From Lentzea terrae (GTDB taxonomy: Bacteria; Actinomycetota; Actinomycetes; Mycobacteriales; Pseudonocardiaceae), in NCBI RefSeq assembly GCF_003265345.1, contig NZ_QFWW01000026.1, forward strand, positions 248,001-312,000: a stretch of DNA of 64,000 nt. Direction: 5' to 3'. The first letter of the stretch is position 1. The number at the start of each line of letters is the position of its first letter. Shown here one piece after another: positions 54,804 to 61,982 of this stretch. The translations under genes and the position numbers were made by a program. The notes under the pieces were generated by a model, which saw only the letters and a program-made list of their open reading frames with translations, had not been told where the DNA came from and did not search any database.

Positions 54804-56129
54804 ATGGCTGCTGTGAAGTCGCAACCCACGCGAATCGTCATTGTCGGCGGTGGGTACGTCGGGATGTACACGGCTCTCGGATTGCAGAAGAAGCTGCGAT
54901 CCGGTGAGGCCTCGGTCACCGTCATCGACCCGCAGCCGCACATGACCTACCAGCCCTTCCTGCCAGAGGCGGCGGCCGGCTCCATCGAGCCGCGCCACGT
55001 CGTCGCTCCTTTGCGCAAGGTGCTCAAGCGCTGCCACGTCGTCACGGGCCGCGTCACCAAGATCGAGCACGCGCGCAAGATCGTGACCGCCGAGCTGTCG
55101 GACGGCCACGTCGAGGAGATCGAGTACGACGTGCTCGTCTCCGCGCTGGGTGCGATCTCCCGCACGCTTCCGATCCCCGGCCTGGCCGAGGTCGGCATCG
55201 GCATGAAGACGATCGGCGAGGCGATCTACGTCCGCAACCACGTGCTGTCGCGCCTCGACCAGGCCGCGAGCACGAACAACGCGGACCTGCGCAAGAAGCT
55301 GCTCAGCTTCGTCGTGATCGGTGGCGGCTTCGCGGGCATCGAGACGCTCGCCGAGCTCGAGGACATGACGCGGTATGCGCTTCGTTACTACGAGGGCGTC
55401 AAGCCCGAAGAGATGAACTGGGTGCTCGTCGAGGCAGCGGGCCGGATCATGCCCGAGGTGTCCGCGAAGCTCGGCGCGTGGACCGTCGAGGCGCTGGAGA
55501 AGCGCGGCATCAAGATCTATCTCGACACCCGCGTGAAGTCGTTGGAGGGCGGCCACGTCGTCCTGGACGACGGCACCGAGTTCGACTCCGACACGATCAT
55601 CTGGACCGCCGGCATGAAGGCGAACCCGGTGCTGCGCAACACGGACCTCCCGCTCGACGAGCGCGGCCGCGTCCGGTGCACCGCCGCCATGCAGGTCCAG
55701 GGCCTCGACGGCGTGTGGGCCGCCGGTGACTGCTCCGCGGTGCCGGACCTCTCGCGCACCGAGGAGGACCCGACGGCGACGTGCGTGCCCAACGCGCAGC
55801 ACGCCATCCGTCAGTCGAAGCTGCTCGCGAAGAACATCGTCGCGTCGATGCGCGGCCAGAAGCCGAAGGACTACTTCCACAAGTACCTCGGCTCGGTCGC
55901 GGGCCTCGGCCTCTACAAGGGCGTGGCGGACGTGTTCGGCCTGCGCTTCAAGGGCCTGCCCGCGTGGTTCATGCACCGCAGCTACCACGTGGCGTTCATG
56001 CCGACCGTCAACCGCAAGCTCCGCGTGCTGATGGACTGGACGCAGGCGCTGTTCTACGGTCGCGAGATCGTGGCGCTCGGCCAGATCAACGACCCCAAGT
56101 CGGACTTCGACAGGGCCGTCCAGAGCTGA
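54804..56129 (+). CDS. ndh: Type II NADH dehydrogenase (NDH-2)
   Basis: 441 residues from ATG 54804 (ATG 54798 is equally open). NDH-2 passes electrons from NADH to menaquinone without pumping protons, peripheral on the membrane. FAD Rossmann motif IVIVGGGYVGMYTALGL near 13, quinone/FAD region HMTYQPFLPEAAAGSIEPRH, second NAD Rossmann FVVIGGGFAGIETLAEL near 170, and FAD motif GLDGVWAAGDCSAVP. C-terminal amphipathic helices (YHVAFMPTVNRKLRVLMDW) anchor it. A strong terminator follows. Confidence 0.94.
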   Translation: MAAVKSQPTRIVIVGGGYVGMYTALGLQKKLRSGEASVTVIDPQPHMTYQPFLPEAAAGSIEPRHVVAPLRKVLKRCHVVTGRVTKIEHARKIVTAELSDGHVEEIEYDVLVSALGAISRTLPIPGLAEVGIGMKTIGEAIYVRNHVLSRLDQAASTNNADLRKKLLSFVVIGGGFAGIETLAELEDMTRYALRYYEGVKPEEMNWVLVEAAGRIMPEVSAKLGAWTVEALEKRGIKIYLDTRVKSLEGGHVVLDDGTEFDSDTIIWTAGMKANPVLRNTDLPLDERGRVRCTAAMQVQGLDGVWAAGDCSAVPDLSRTEEDPTATCVPNAQHAIRQSKLLAKNIVASMRGQKPKDYFHKYLGSVAGLGLYKGVADVFGLRFKGLPAWFMHRSYHVAFMPTVNRKLRVLMDWTQALFYGREIVALGQINDPKSDFDRAVQS

Positions 56130-56157
56130 ATGGGTTGTCCTTACTCTCTGTGAGTGG

Positions 56158-56195
56158 CGAGATGCCCCGAGCGTTATCACGTTCGGGGCATCTCG
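56158..56195 (+). terminator. Strong terminator after ndh
   Basis: 16-bp stem CGAGATGCCCCGAGCG / CGTTCGGGGCATCTCG (one G-U pair) with TTATCA loop, followed by TTGG. Isolates ndh from the peptide/ATP-grasp operon. The next 140 nt hold a TTGACA box (56251-56256) but no matching -10. Confidence 0.85.
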
Positions 56196-56338
56196 TTGGT
56201 CCAGAGGCGGAACTTGAGCGCCCAATCGGAGTAAAGCTCTGGGGGCTGCCTTGACATTGCGTTACGTGAACCAGAGACTACGGCTGGTGCATCACCTGAA
56301 TGCGTGATTCGCCTGTGTGGGGAGAGAGGTGATCCGCG

Positions 56339-56461
56339 ATGTCTCTCGAGGAGCTGGCCGCACAGCTTCGCCGTGGCGAGATCGAGGACCCCGCGTTGGC
56401 GCAGTACGCCGCAGAGTACGCGCAGGCGGGGCAGAGTTTCCGCAGCAAGAAGGACGATTGA
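56339..56461 (+). CDS. 40-residue peptide, candidate RiPP precursor
   Basis: ATG 56339 is preceded by GAGGTGATC (56326-56334), an unusually good match to the 16S rRNA tail, so strong translation is expected. The peptide starts MSLEELAAQLRRGEIEDPAL, has helical, acidic/Ala-rich character, then YAAEYAQAG, and ends in QSFRSKKDD. The last residues combine Ser, Lys and Asp, the side chains that ATP-grasp ligases join in graspetides. Its TGA overlaps the TTG of the ATP-grasp gene. No known RiPP leader motif was recognised. It could instead be a small subunit of that enzyme. Too short for most gene finders. Confidence 0.7.
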   Translation: MSLEELAAQLRRGEIEDPALAQYAAEYAQAGQSFRSKKDD

Positions 56462-57561
56462 GCAGGTCAGCTGACGGGCGGGTGCCAGGTGCCCCGTCCG
56501 AGGCTGCCAGACCTCTGCTGCTCCAGGGTCAGGACTACCTCTTCCGCTCGCCGCCCAAATGCCTGGACTTCCAGGAACAGGTGCACCGCCTCGGCATGGT
56601 CGACGAGGGCGACGGCAACCCACAACCCTGTGTGCTCGTACTGGCGCGCGCCGCCGACATGGAGATGAACGAGCTCTCCATCGCATTGGCCGAGCGCGGC
56701 ATCCGCATGGCCCGCATCGACGCCGACCGCTGCGTCGACCTGCCTCTCTCCGTCTACACCGACCAGCCGTTGATCGAGCTCGACCGCTGGCTGCTGCGCC
56801 CGCTGCTGGTGTGGCGCCGCCACTTCGAGCTCTCCGCGGTGCCCGTCGAGCCAGGCACCCTGGCCGGCGCCTACGCGGTCGACCAGTGGGCCTCAGTGGC
56901 CAACTGGCTGTCTTCCCGCTCCGACTGGGCACATGTGAACCCATCACGCTTTTCAACCCATCTGGACCGTTTGACGCAGCTTTCCGACGCCTCTTCTTTC
57001 GGCCTGCGTGTGCCACGCACGGCCGTGACGACACGTCCGGGCCGTACACGCCCCGGCGGCGGCCGCTGCATCGTCAAGACGGCAGGGCGGCATTTGCTGG
57101 AGCCACGCCCCGGCGTGCAGCACGGTCTGTTCCCGCGCCCTCTCGAGACTTCACGCGCCTCGGACGCGCCCGAGCCCGCGCCGGTGATCGTCCAGGAGTA
57201 CGTGCCGTCCGACACGGAGCTGCGCGTGTTCGTGGTGGGGGAGCGGTGTCTGGCCTATCAGGTCGACAAACTCGACCCGGCCCAACTCTGGGTGGACCCC
57301 GACGCCGTGCGCGTGACGCCAACTTCGGTGCCTACTTCTTTGTCGGACCGCTTGCTGGCGTTGGCTCGCCACTGGCGCGTACAGGTGGCGGCGTTCGACC
57401 TGCTCGTGACGGGTTCCGACCACGTGTTCCTGGAGATCAACGTCAACTGCGACTGGCGCTGGTTCGAACACCGAGCAGGCGACAACTCGGTCTCCGCAGC
57501 CGTCCACGACTGGGTGGCGCTCCGCTTCAAGGAGCTGCTCGGAGCGGGGAGGGCACGCTGA
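56458..57561 (+). CDS. ATP-grasp ligase, MvdD/RimK-like
   Basis: 367 residues from TTG 56458 with AAGGA just upstream; GTG 56482 is an alternative. Residues about 57-100 form the pre-ATP-grasp fold (PCVLVLARAADMEMNELSIA, RGIRMARIDADRC). The grasp domain shows the ATP-binding Lys in GGGRCIVKTAGRHLL, PVIVQEYVPSDTELRVFVVG, and the metal-binding end HVFLEINVNCDWRWFEHRAG (Glu about 326, Asn about 328), as in RimK and microviridin-type ligases (FLEVNPNGQWLW). These enzymes activate carboxylates and form amide or ester bonds on a peptide. Coupled to the 40-residue peptide; no other modification or transport gene nearby. Confidence 0.85.
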   Translation: MSRSADGRVPGAPSEAARPLLLQGQDYLFRSPPKCLDFQEQVHRLGMVDEGDGNPQPCVLVLARAADMEMNELSIALAERGIRMARIDADRCVDLPLSVYTDQPLIELDRWLLRPLLVWRRHFELSAVPVEPGTLAGAYAVDQWASVANWLSSRSDWAHVNPSRFSTHLDRLTQLSDASSFGLRVPRTAVTTRPGRTRPGGGRCIVKTAGRHLLEPRPGVQHGLFPRPLETSRASDAPEPAPVIVQEYVPSDTELRVFVVGERCLAYQVDKLDPAQLWVDPDAVRVTPTSVPTSLSDRLLALARHWRVQVAAFDLLVTGSDHVFLEINVNCDWRWFEHRAGDNSVSAAVHDWVALRFKELLGAGRAR

Positions 57562-57667
57562 TGTTCGGGTCCGTTCGACGCTTACCAGGATGCTCGCTCT
57601 AGTCCAATTCGCTGGGCCGTGCGGGCGAGAAACGACCATCCGCTCACACAAGCCGACGATCAAGGCC

Positions 57668-57673
57668 TAGGCT
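57668..57673 (+). promoter_or_regulatory. -10 box of the tRNA gene
   Basis: TAGGCT ends 7 nt before the first base of the tRNA, the distance expected for transcription starting at its 5' end. No clear -35. Confidence 0.5.
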
Positions 57674-57680
57674 CCCCGTC

Positions 57681-57757
57681 GCCCCCGTAGCCCAATCGGT
57701 AGAGGCAGGTCCCTTAAAAGGATCACAGTACGGGTTCGAATCCCGTCGGGGGCACCA
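57681..57757 (+). tRNA. tRNA with anticodon UAA, class I shape, CCA encoded
   Basis: Acceptor arms GCCCCCG (57681-57687) and CGGGGGC (57747-57753), then A73 and CCA. Anticodon stem GGTCC/GGATC encloses CTTAAAA, so the anticodon is TAA (57715-57717), reading UUA. T arm ACGGG-TTCGAAT-CCCGT is regular. The variable loop is only about 5 nt (ACAGT). Bacterial tRNA-Leu normally has a long variable arm, so this is an odd leucine tRNA, or a tRNA of different identity. U33 and A37 are normal. Confidence 0.85.
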
Positions 57758-58050
57758 CGCGCTTCACCCACTGGCGATGGTGCTGACCAGCGCAAGCGCT
57801 GTCGCATGATGATCTTGTAACTCCGCGTGATACCGGGTGTGTCCCGGGCTGCGCCCCGTCCTGGTGCCGAAGCGGTGCCGAGCGTCGGACGTGTGTCGCT
57901 CGTCTCAACGGACCATCGGCCGATGCACGCCCCAGGCCGTGGTGTCACTCGTTTGGGTAACACCGGGACGGGTTATGGGCGATCATCTGGTGACTGATCG
58001 TCGGCAACGGTCGGCTGCTGAGCCGTCGTGAGGGTGGTGGCCCGTTCCCC
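57758..58050. other. Intergenic region after the tRNA
   Basis: 293 nt with no convincing gene. It contains a short palindrome CAGCGC-AA-GCGCTG shortly after the tRNA. No integrase gene or duplicated tRNA 3' end was seen, so an attachment site cannot be shown. Confidence 0.4.
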
Positions 58051-59142
58051 ATGCGTGCGTTTCTGCGTGACGTCCTGTTGCTTCAGCCCCAGTGGAGCTC
58101 GAAGAACACGCCGGCCATGCAGGAGCGAGGCCGGTTGGTCCGGCATGACGTGGCCGGCTGGCTGCGCGACCAGTTGCCTGCGCTCAAGGCGAACGTGCCG
58201 ATCGAGCCGGCCGACTGGAAGGTGCAGCCGAGCGACGGCACGGGGAACAAGAACGAGATCCCGTGGGTTCGGGTGCACTCCGCCAGTCGCTCGCGCTCTG
58301 CGACTGAGGGCTGGTACGTCGTCTACCTCTTCGACGCTCGGGGCGACCGCGTCTACCTGTCGTTGATGCAGGGCGCCAGCACCTGGGTGAACGGCGAGTT
58401 CCAGGCTCGACCTCGGTCGGGGCTTCGCGAGAGTTCGAAGTTGATGCGGGAGGCGTTGGCGCCTCGGTTGCTCGCACGTGCCGACCTGGTCGACCAGATC
58501 GAGCTCAAGGCGAGCAAGTCGGATCTCGGGCCGGCGTACGAGGCGGGGACCGTTGTCGCGTTCGCGTACTCGCGGGACGACCTGCCTGCTGACGAGGTGC
58601 TCTTCGACGACCTGAGCTTCCTCATGTCCGTCTTGAGTCACCTGTACGAGATCGAGCTGCCTGACGACGTGGCGCCCGAGGTCGCGGACGCAGTGGTTCT
58701 CGCCAACCAATCGGCGGGTCGGGCGCGGCGCGGACAAGGACTTCGCCTCACTGCCGCGGACCGTCTCGCGATCGAACGGCGCGCTGTTGCCGTGGCGACG
58801 AGCTACCTCGAGGAGCAGGGCTACGAGGTTGTCGACGTCGGAGCCACCGAGTCCTACGACCTCGATGCCCGACGTGGCAGGGAACGGTTGTACGTCGAGG
58901 TCAAGGGCACCACGACGGTGTGGGATGGGGGCAGTTCCGAGATCATCGTGACGAAGAACGAGATCGATCTGCACCGGCTCGAGTACCCGAACAACATGCT
59001 GGTGATCGTCAGCCAGATCGTGCTTGATCGCGCTGTCACGCCGCCGTCGGCATCGGGTGGCGAGCTGCGCGCGATTCACCCGTGGCAGGTCCAGCTGCCC
59101 AACCTCACGCCGGTGACCTATCGGTATCTGGTGGGGGAGTAG
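58051..59142 (+). CDS. McrB-N (DUF3578)/DUF3883 protein, probable nuclease-type defence gene
   Basis: 363 residues from ATG 58051. Residues about 1-180 match the MrcB-like N-terminal domain: LLLQPQWSSKNTPAMQERGR, GNKNEIPWVRVHSASRS and WYVVYLFDARGDRVYLSLMQ, a module that in McrB binds modified DNA. The C-terminal about 100 residues are DUF3883 (YLEEQGYEVVDVGATESYDL, ERLYVEVKGTTT, IIVTKNEIDL), with a D-x(n)-ExK nuclease pattern. The pairing suggests recognition and cleavage of foreign DNA by one protein (inference). It follows the tRNA, and no ATPase or methylase gene accompanies it. Confidence 0.82.
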   Translation: MRAFLRDVLLLQPQWSSKNTPAMQERGRLVRHDVAGWLRDQLPALKANVPIEPADWKVQPSDGTGNKNEIPWVRVHSASRSRSATEGWYVVYLFDARGDRVYLSLMQGASTWVNGEFQARPRSGLRESSKLMREALAPRLLARADLVDQIELKASKSDLGPAYEAGTVVAFAYSRDDLPADEVLFDDLSFLMSVLSHLYEIELPDDVAPEVADAVVLANQSAGRARRGQGLRLTAADRLAIERRAVAVATSYLEEQGYEVVDVGATESYDLDARRGRERLYVEVKGTTTVWDGGSSEIIVTKNEIDLHRLEYPNNMLVIVSQIVLDRAVTPPSASGGELRAIHPWQVQLPNLTPVTYRYLVGE

Positions 59143-59820
59143 TCACCAGGTCGGGCGGGCCGTCACTCCGCCGTCGACCACGAGGTCGTGACCGGTGATC
59201 CAGGACGCCAGGTCCGACGCCAGGAACACGCACGCGTTGCCGATGTCCTCAGGCGTGCCGAGGCGGGTCAACGGAGCCGCTTTCTCCCATCTGGCAACGC
59301 CTTCCGGCCACTGCTCCTCGATGCCGGGCCGCGCGATCAGGCCGGGCGAGACCGTGTTGACGCGGATGCCGCGCGGTCCGTACTCCAGCGCCGCCGCCCG
59401 CGCGTGCATGATCAGCGCGGCCTTTGAGGCGGCGTAGTGGGCGTGGCCGACAGCAGGATGCGAGCCCTCGACCGACGCGATGTGCGTGATCGAGCTGACC
59501 GAGAACTGAGCTGCGGCCTGGGTTACGGCGAACGGGCCAGTCAGGTTCGTGTCCACAACGGACTGCCATTGCTCGACCGTCATGTCCGGCAACGGTTCCA
59601 CGGGCTGCACGCCGGCGTTGTTGACGACCGCGTCCAGGCGACCGTGCTCAGCAAAAGCCTTGGAGACCACGCGTTGGGCTGAGGTGCGCAGGTCGCCGTC
59701 AGTCAGGCCGCGGTGGCGGACGACCAGCGCGCCGGCGGCCTCGAAGCGGGAAGCGATGCCCGCGCCCACACCACCGCCGGCTCCGGTGACCAGCACGACC
59801 TTGCCGCTGAGATCGATCAC
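59143..59820 (-). CDS. Short-chain dehydrogenase/reductase
   Basis: 225 residues. SDR motifs: LVTGAGGGVGAGIASRF, VVNNAGVQPVEPLPD, ITHIASVEGSHPAVG, catalytic AHYAASKAALIMHARA and ITGHDLVVDGGVTARP. Substrate unknown. Its start codon overlaps the stop of the inositol-phosphatase-like gene by 4 nt, so the two are cotranscribed; its stop is adjacent to the stop of the convergent McrB-N/DUF3883 gene. Confidence 0.9.
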   Translation of the reverse strand: MIDLSGKVVLVTGAGGGVGAGIASRFEAAGALVVRHRGLTDGDLRTSAQRVVSKAFAEHGRLDAVVNNAGVQPVEPLPDMTVEQWQSVVDTNLTGPFAVTQAAAQFSVSSITHIASVEGSHPAVGHAHYAASKAALIMHARAAALEYGPRGIRVNTVSPGLIARPGIEEQWPEGVARWEKAAPLTRLGTPEDIGNACVFLASDLASWITGHDLVVDGGVTARPTW

Positions 59821-60560
59821 GAGACGATGTCCTCCAGTCGCTCACGAAGCCAGCCGACGATCTCACCCCGGCCGGCCACGAAGCCATCGGAGCCGACGTG
59901 GTGGAACTCCCCGCCTGCCGCGCGGACGAGCACCGAGCCCGCCGCCACGTCCCACGGGTGGATGCCGAGGTTCGCCGCTGCGTCCGCCCTGCCCGCCGCG
60001 ACCCAGGCGAGCGACAGCGCGGTCACGTACACCCGCCGCACGTCCGCGACACCGAGCAACGAGTTCAGCAGCTCCATTTCGCCGGAGTACGGGCTGCCGG
60101 GCAACGGGATGTCGGTCAGCACGAGCGGCCGCGGGCTTGCCCCCGGCGGAATGACCAGACCCGTGGAGCGGACCGAGAAGGGCACGTCGACGGCCGCCGT
60201 GAAGAGCTCGTCGCGGAACGGGTCGAGCACGCAGCCCGCGACCAGCGTGCCGTCCACGGCTGCTGCGACCGAGATGCACGAGAGCGGGATGCCGCGCACG
60301 AAGTTCCGCGTGCCGTCGATCGGGTCGACGTACCAGGTGATCGGCGCCGAAGCGGAACCGAGCTCCTCGCCGACGACCGCCGAGCCCGGAACGGCCAGTG
60401 CGCGTCGCAGGAACGCCTCTACCTCCAGATCAGCCGTGCTCACCTGGTCGAAAGTGCCCTTCACAGAAACGTCGACGCGAACCTCGTGCAGCAGCTTGGC
60501 GGCGTCCACACACGACTGCGCGGCCAACGCGAGGAGTTCCCCAGGAGTCACGGCGTCCAT
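59817..60560 (-). CDS. Inositol monophosphatase-family phosphatase
   Basis: 247 residues from ATG 60560. Metal-site motifs: VVGEELGSAS, WYVDPIDGTRNFVRGIPLSC and HPWDVAAGSVLVRAAGG. The family dephosphorylates inositol phosphate, histidinol phosphate, fructose-1,6-bisphosphate or PAP; which one cannot be told. Forms a two-gene unit with the SDR. Confidence 0.9.
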   Translation of the reverse strand: MDAVTPGELLALAAQSCVDAAKLLHEVRVDVSVKGTFDQVSTADLEVEAFLRRALAVPGSAVVGEELGSASAPITWYVDPIDGTRNFVRGIPLSCISVAAAVDGTLVAGCVLDPFRDELFTAAVDVPFSVRSTGLVIPPGASPRPLVLTDIPLPGSPYSGEMELLNSLLGVADVRRVYVTALSLAWVAAGRADAAANLGIHPWDVAAGSVLVRAAGGEFHHVGSDGFVAGRGEIVGWLRERLEDIVS

Positions 60561-60920
60561 TGTGATTGGCCACAAACACGACCGGATGACTCTGGGCAGC
60601 GTCCCACCCGCGGCAGTGACCAGAGCCACCGCGATGAGCTGACCTGACGATGCATCGGTGCGGGTCAGGCGGCAAGATCGCGAGTTGTCCACAGGTGGGA
60701 ACTTGCCTGCGGAACCCAGACGGGTTTTCAATCGTTGCGCCAAGAGGAAGCGCGCGGGGGGCGGGGCAGCTCGCTCGTGGCCGAGCCGGTCGACACCGTC
60801 CGAGCCGGTCGACACCGTCCGATCCGACTGATCTGTTCGACCGTCAGACTCCGAGGACGGGCCCACGCCCAGCCTGTGGGTGGGTCGGGCGCGGTCCAGG
60901 TCCGGGCCTGGCCGTCACGG
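60561..60920. other. Intergenic region with a 19-bp tandem repeat
   Basis: 360 nt without a convincing gene. At 60782-60800 and 60801-60819 the unit CGAGCCGGTCGACACCGTC occurs twice in tandem without mismatch, and begins a third time (CGATCCG). It may be a repeated regulator site or simple duplication. This interval also holds the start region of the phosphatase transcript and the end of the lysyl oxidase-like transcript. Confidence 0.6.
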
Positions 60921-61877
60921 TCAGCGCCGGGGTTCGTTCGCGCAGCGGATCTTGCCGGGGCAGCCGCGCAGCAGCTTCACCCGCGGCGGCTTGGTGATCT
61001 GCGCCGGAGCGTGGGAGGCGCCGTCCGGCCACTGCACCGAGATGGCCATCGACGCCGCGTTGTTGTCGTAGTTCTTCTCCACCAGGGCGCGGTCCGGGTT
61101 GGCGACCGTGACGACGTCGTAGACCCCGGAGGCCACGCGGGTCAGGTCGAGCCACTGGAACTCGACGCGGTACTTGTAGTCGTCGCCTTTGCCGACGGAG
61201 ATCCCGAAGAACACGTCGAGTGCCTCCGGGTTGTGGTGCTCGCACTTGTGGCCGTCGAGCTTGTGCGCCAGCTCGCCGGTGGCGGTGTCGCGGTTGCCGG
61301 GGCGGTGGGCCAGCGAGTCGGCGTCGATGTTGGTGTAGCGGTCGCCGAGGCAGAAGCCGTTCTTGCGGTCGGTCACCACGGTCTCGCCGGCCGGGGTGCG
61401 CAGCTGGAAGTACTCGAAGCCCATCAGGTGCCAGTGCTGGTGGGCGGCGGCCGGCTCGTAGTACGCCCAGGACGAGGTGCGGTGTTGCGCGGCGGCGTAG
61501 GTCATCGGGACCGGTCCGTCCACTTCGGACTGGATCGCCTGGCGGACCGACATGCGGGGCTGGTGGACGCTGTCGCGGTGGGCGTGCACCAGGAACGGGC
61601 CGTCGCCGATGTTGTCCACCGATGTGGTGAACCTGAGGCGCACGGCCTTGATGTCGCCCTCTTCCACGCAGGGGCCGCCGGGCGCGGCGGGATCGGTCAC
61701 CATGCAGACGTCCCAGGCCTCGCACTTGCCGGCGTCGCCGTCGTATCCGCCGGGACAACCGACGGGAGCCTGTCTGAGGTCCGGCAACATCGGCGCGGCG
61801 GCGTTGGACGACGCGGTGAGTGCGGAAGCGGTGATCGCCGCGATGACCACCGCGATGGGTCTCTTGAGCACCGTCAC
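60921..61877 (-). CDS. Secreted lysyl oxidase-like protein
   Basis: 318 residues. Signal peptide (IAVVIAAITASALTASSNAA), a small Cys-containing N-terminal part (APVGCPGGYDGDAGKCEAWD), then a lysyl-oxidase fold: AAAHQHWHLMGFEYFQLR with the copper-binding His cluster, CEHHNPEALDVFFGISVGKG and FQWLDLTRVASGVYDVVTVA. Lysyl oxidases are copper, quinone-cofactor amine oxidases; bacterial members are mostly uncharacterised. Expected outside the cell. Monocistronic and divergent from wecB. Confidence 0.88.
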   Translation of the reverse strand: MTVLKRPIAVVIAAITASALTASSNAAAPMLPDLRQAPVGCPGGYDGDAGKCEAWDVCMVTDPAAPGGPCVEEGDIKAVRLRFTTSVDNIGDGPFLVHAHRDSVHQPRMSVRQAIQSEVDGPVPMTYAAAQHRTSSWAYYEPAAAHQHWHLMGFEYFQLRTPAGETVVTDRKNGFCLGDRYTNIDADSLAHRPGNRDTATGELAHKLDGHKCEHHNPEALDVFFGISVGKGDDYKYRVEFQWLDLTRVASGVYDVVTVANPDRALVEKNYDNNAASMAISVQWPDGASHAPAQITKPPRVKLLRGCPGKIRCANEPRR

Positions 61878-61969
61878 ACATTAGTTGCGCGGTAATGGTT
61901 TCCGTTGCCACCGACACCAGTGCCTCACCCGATCGACTGACACGCCAAGGAAAGCGGTAGGTCGAGAAC

Positions 61970-61975
61970 TAGGGT
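61970..61975 (+). promoter_or_regulatory. -10 box fixing the wecB start
   Basis: TAGGGT lies 7 nt before GTG 61983. The alternative start GTG 61974 would overlap this box, so 61983 is preferred and a leaderless mRNA is likely. Confidence 0.45.
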
Positions 61976-61982
61976 GCGGCCG

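Noticed and set aside
57561-57602. 13-codon frame overlapping the ATP-grasp stop (MFGSVRRLPGCSL)
   Set aside because: Considered as a second precursor peptide; too short, no ribosome-binding site, and no conserved feature.
57667-57963. Minus-strand frame across the tRNA
   Set aside because: Typical artefact from translating a tRNA gene in reverse.
57758-58050. Possible integration site after the tRNA
   Set aside because: No integrase and no repeat of the tRNA 3' end was found within the window.
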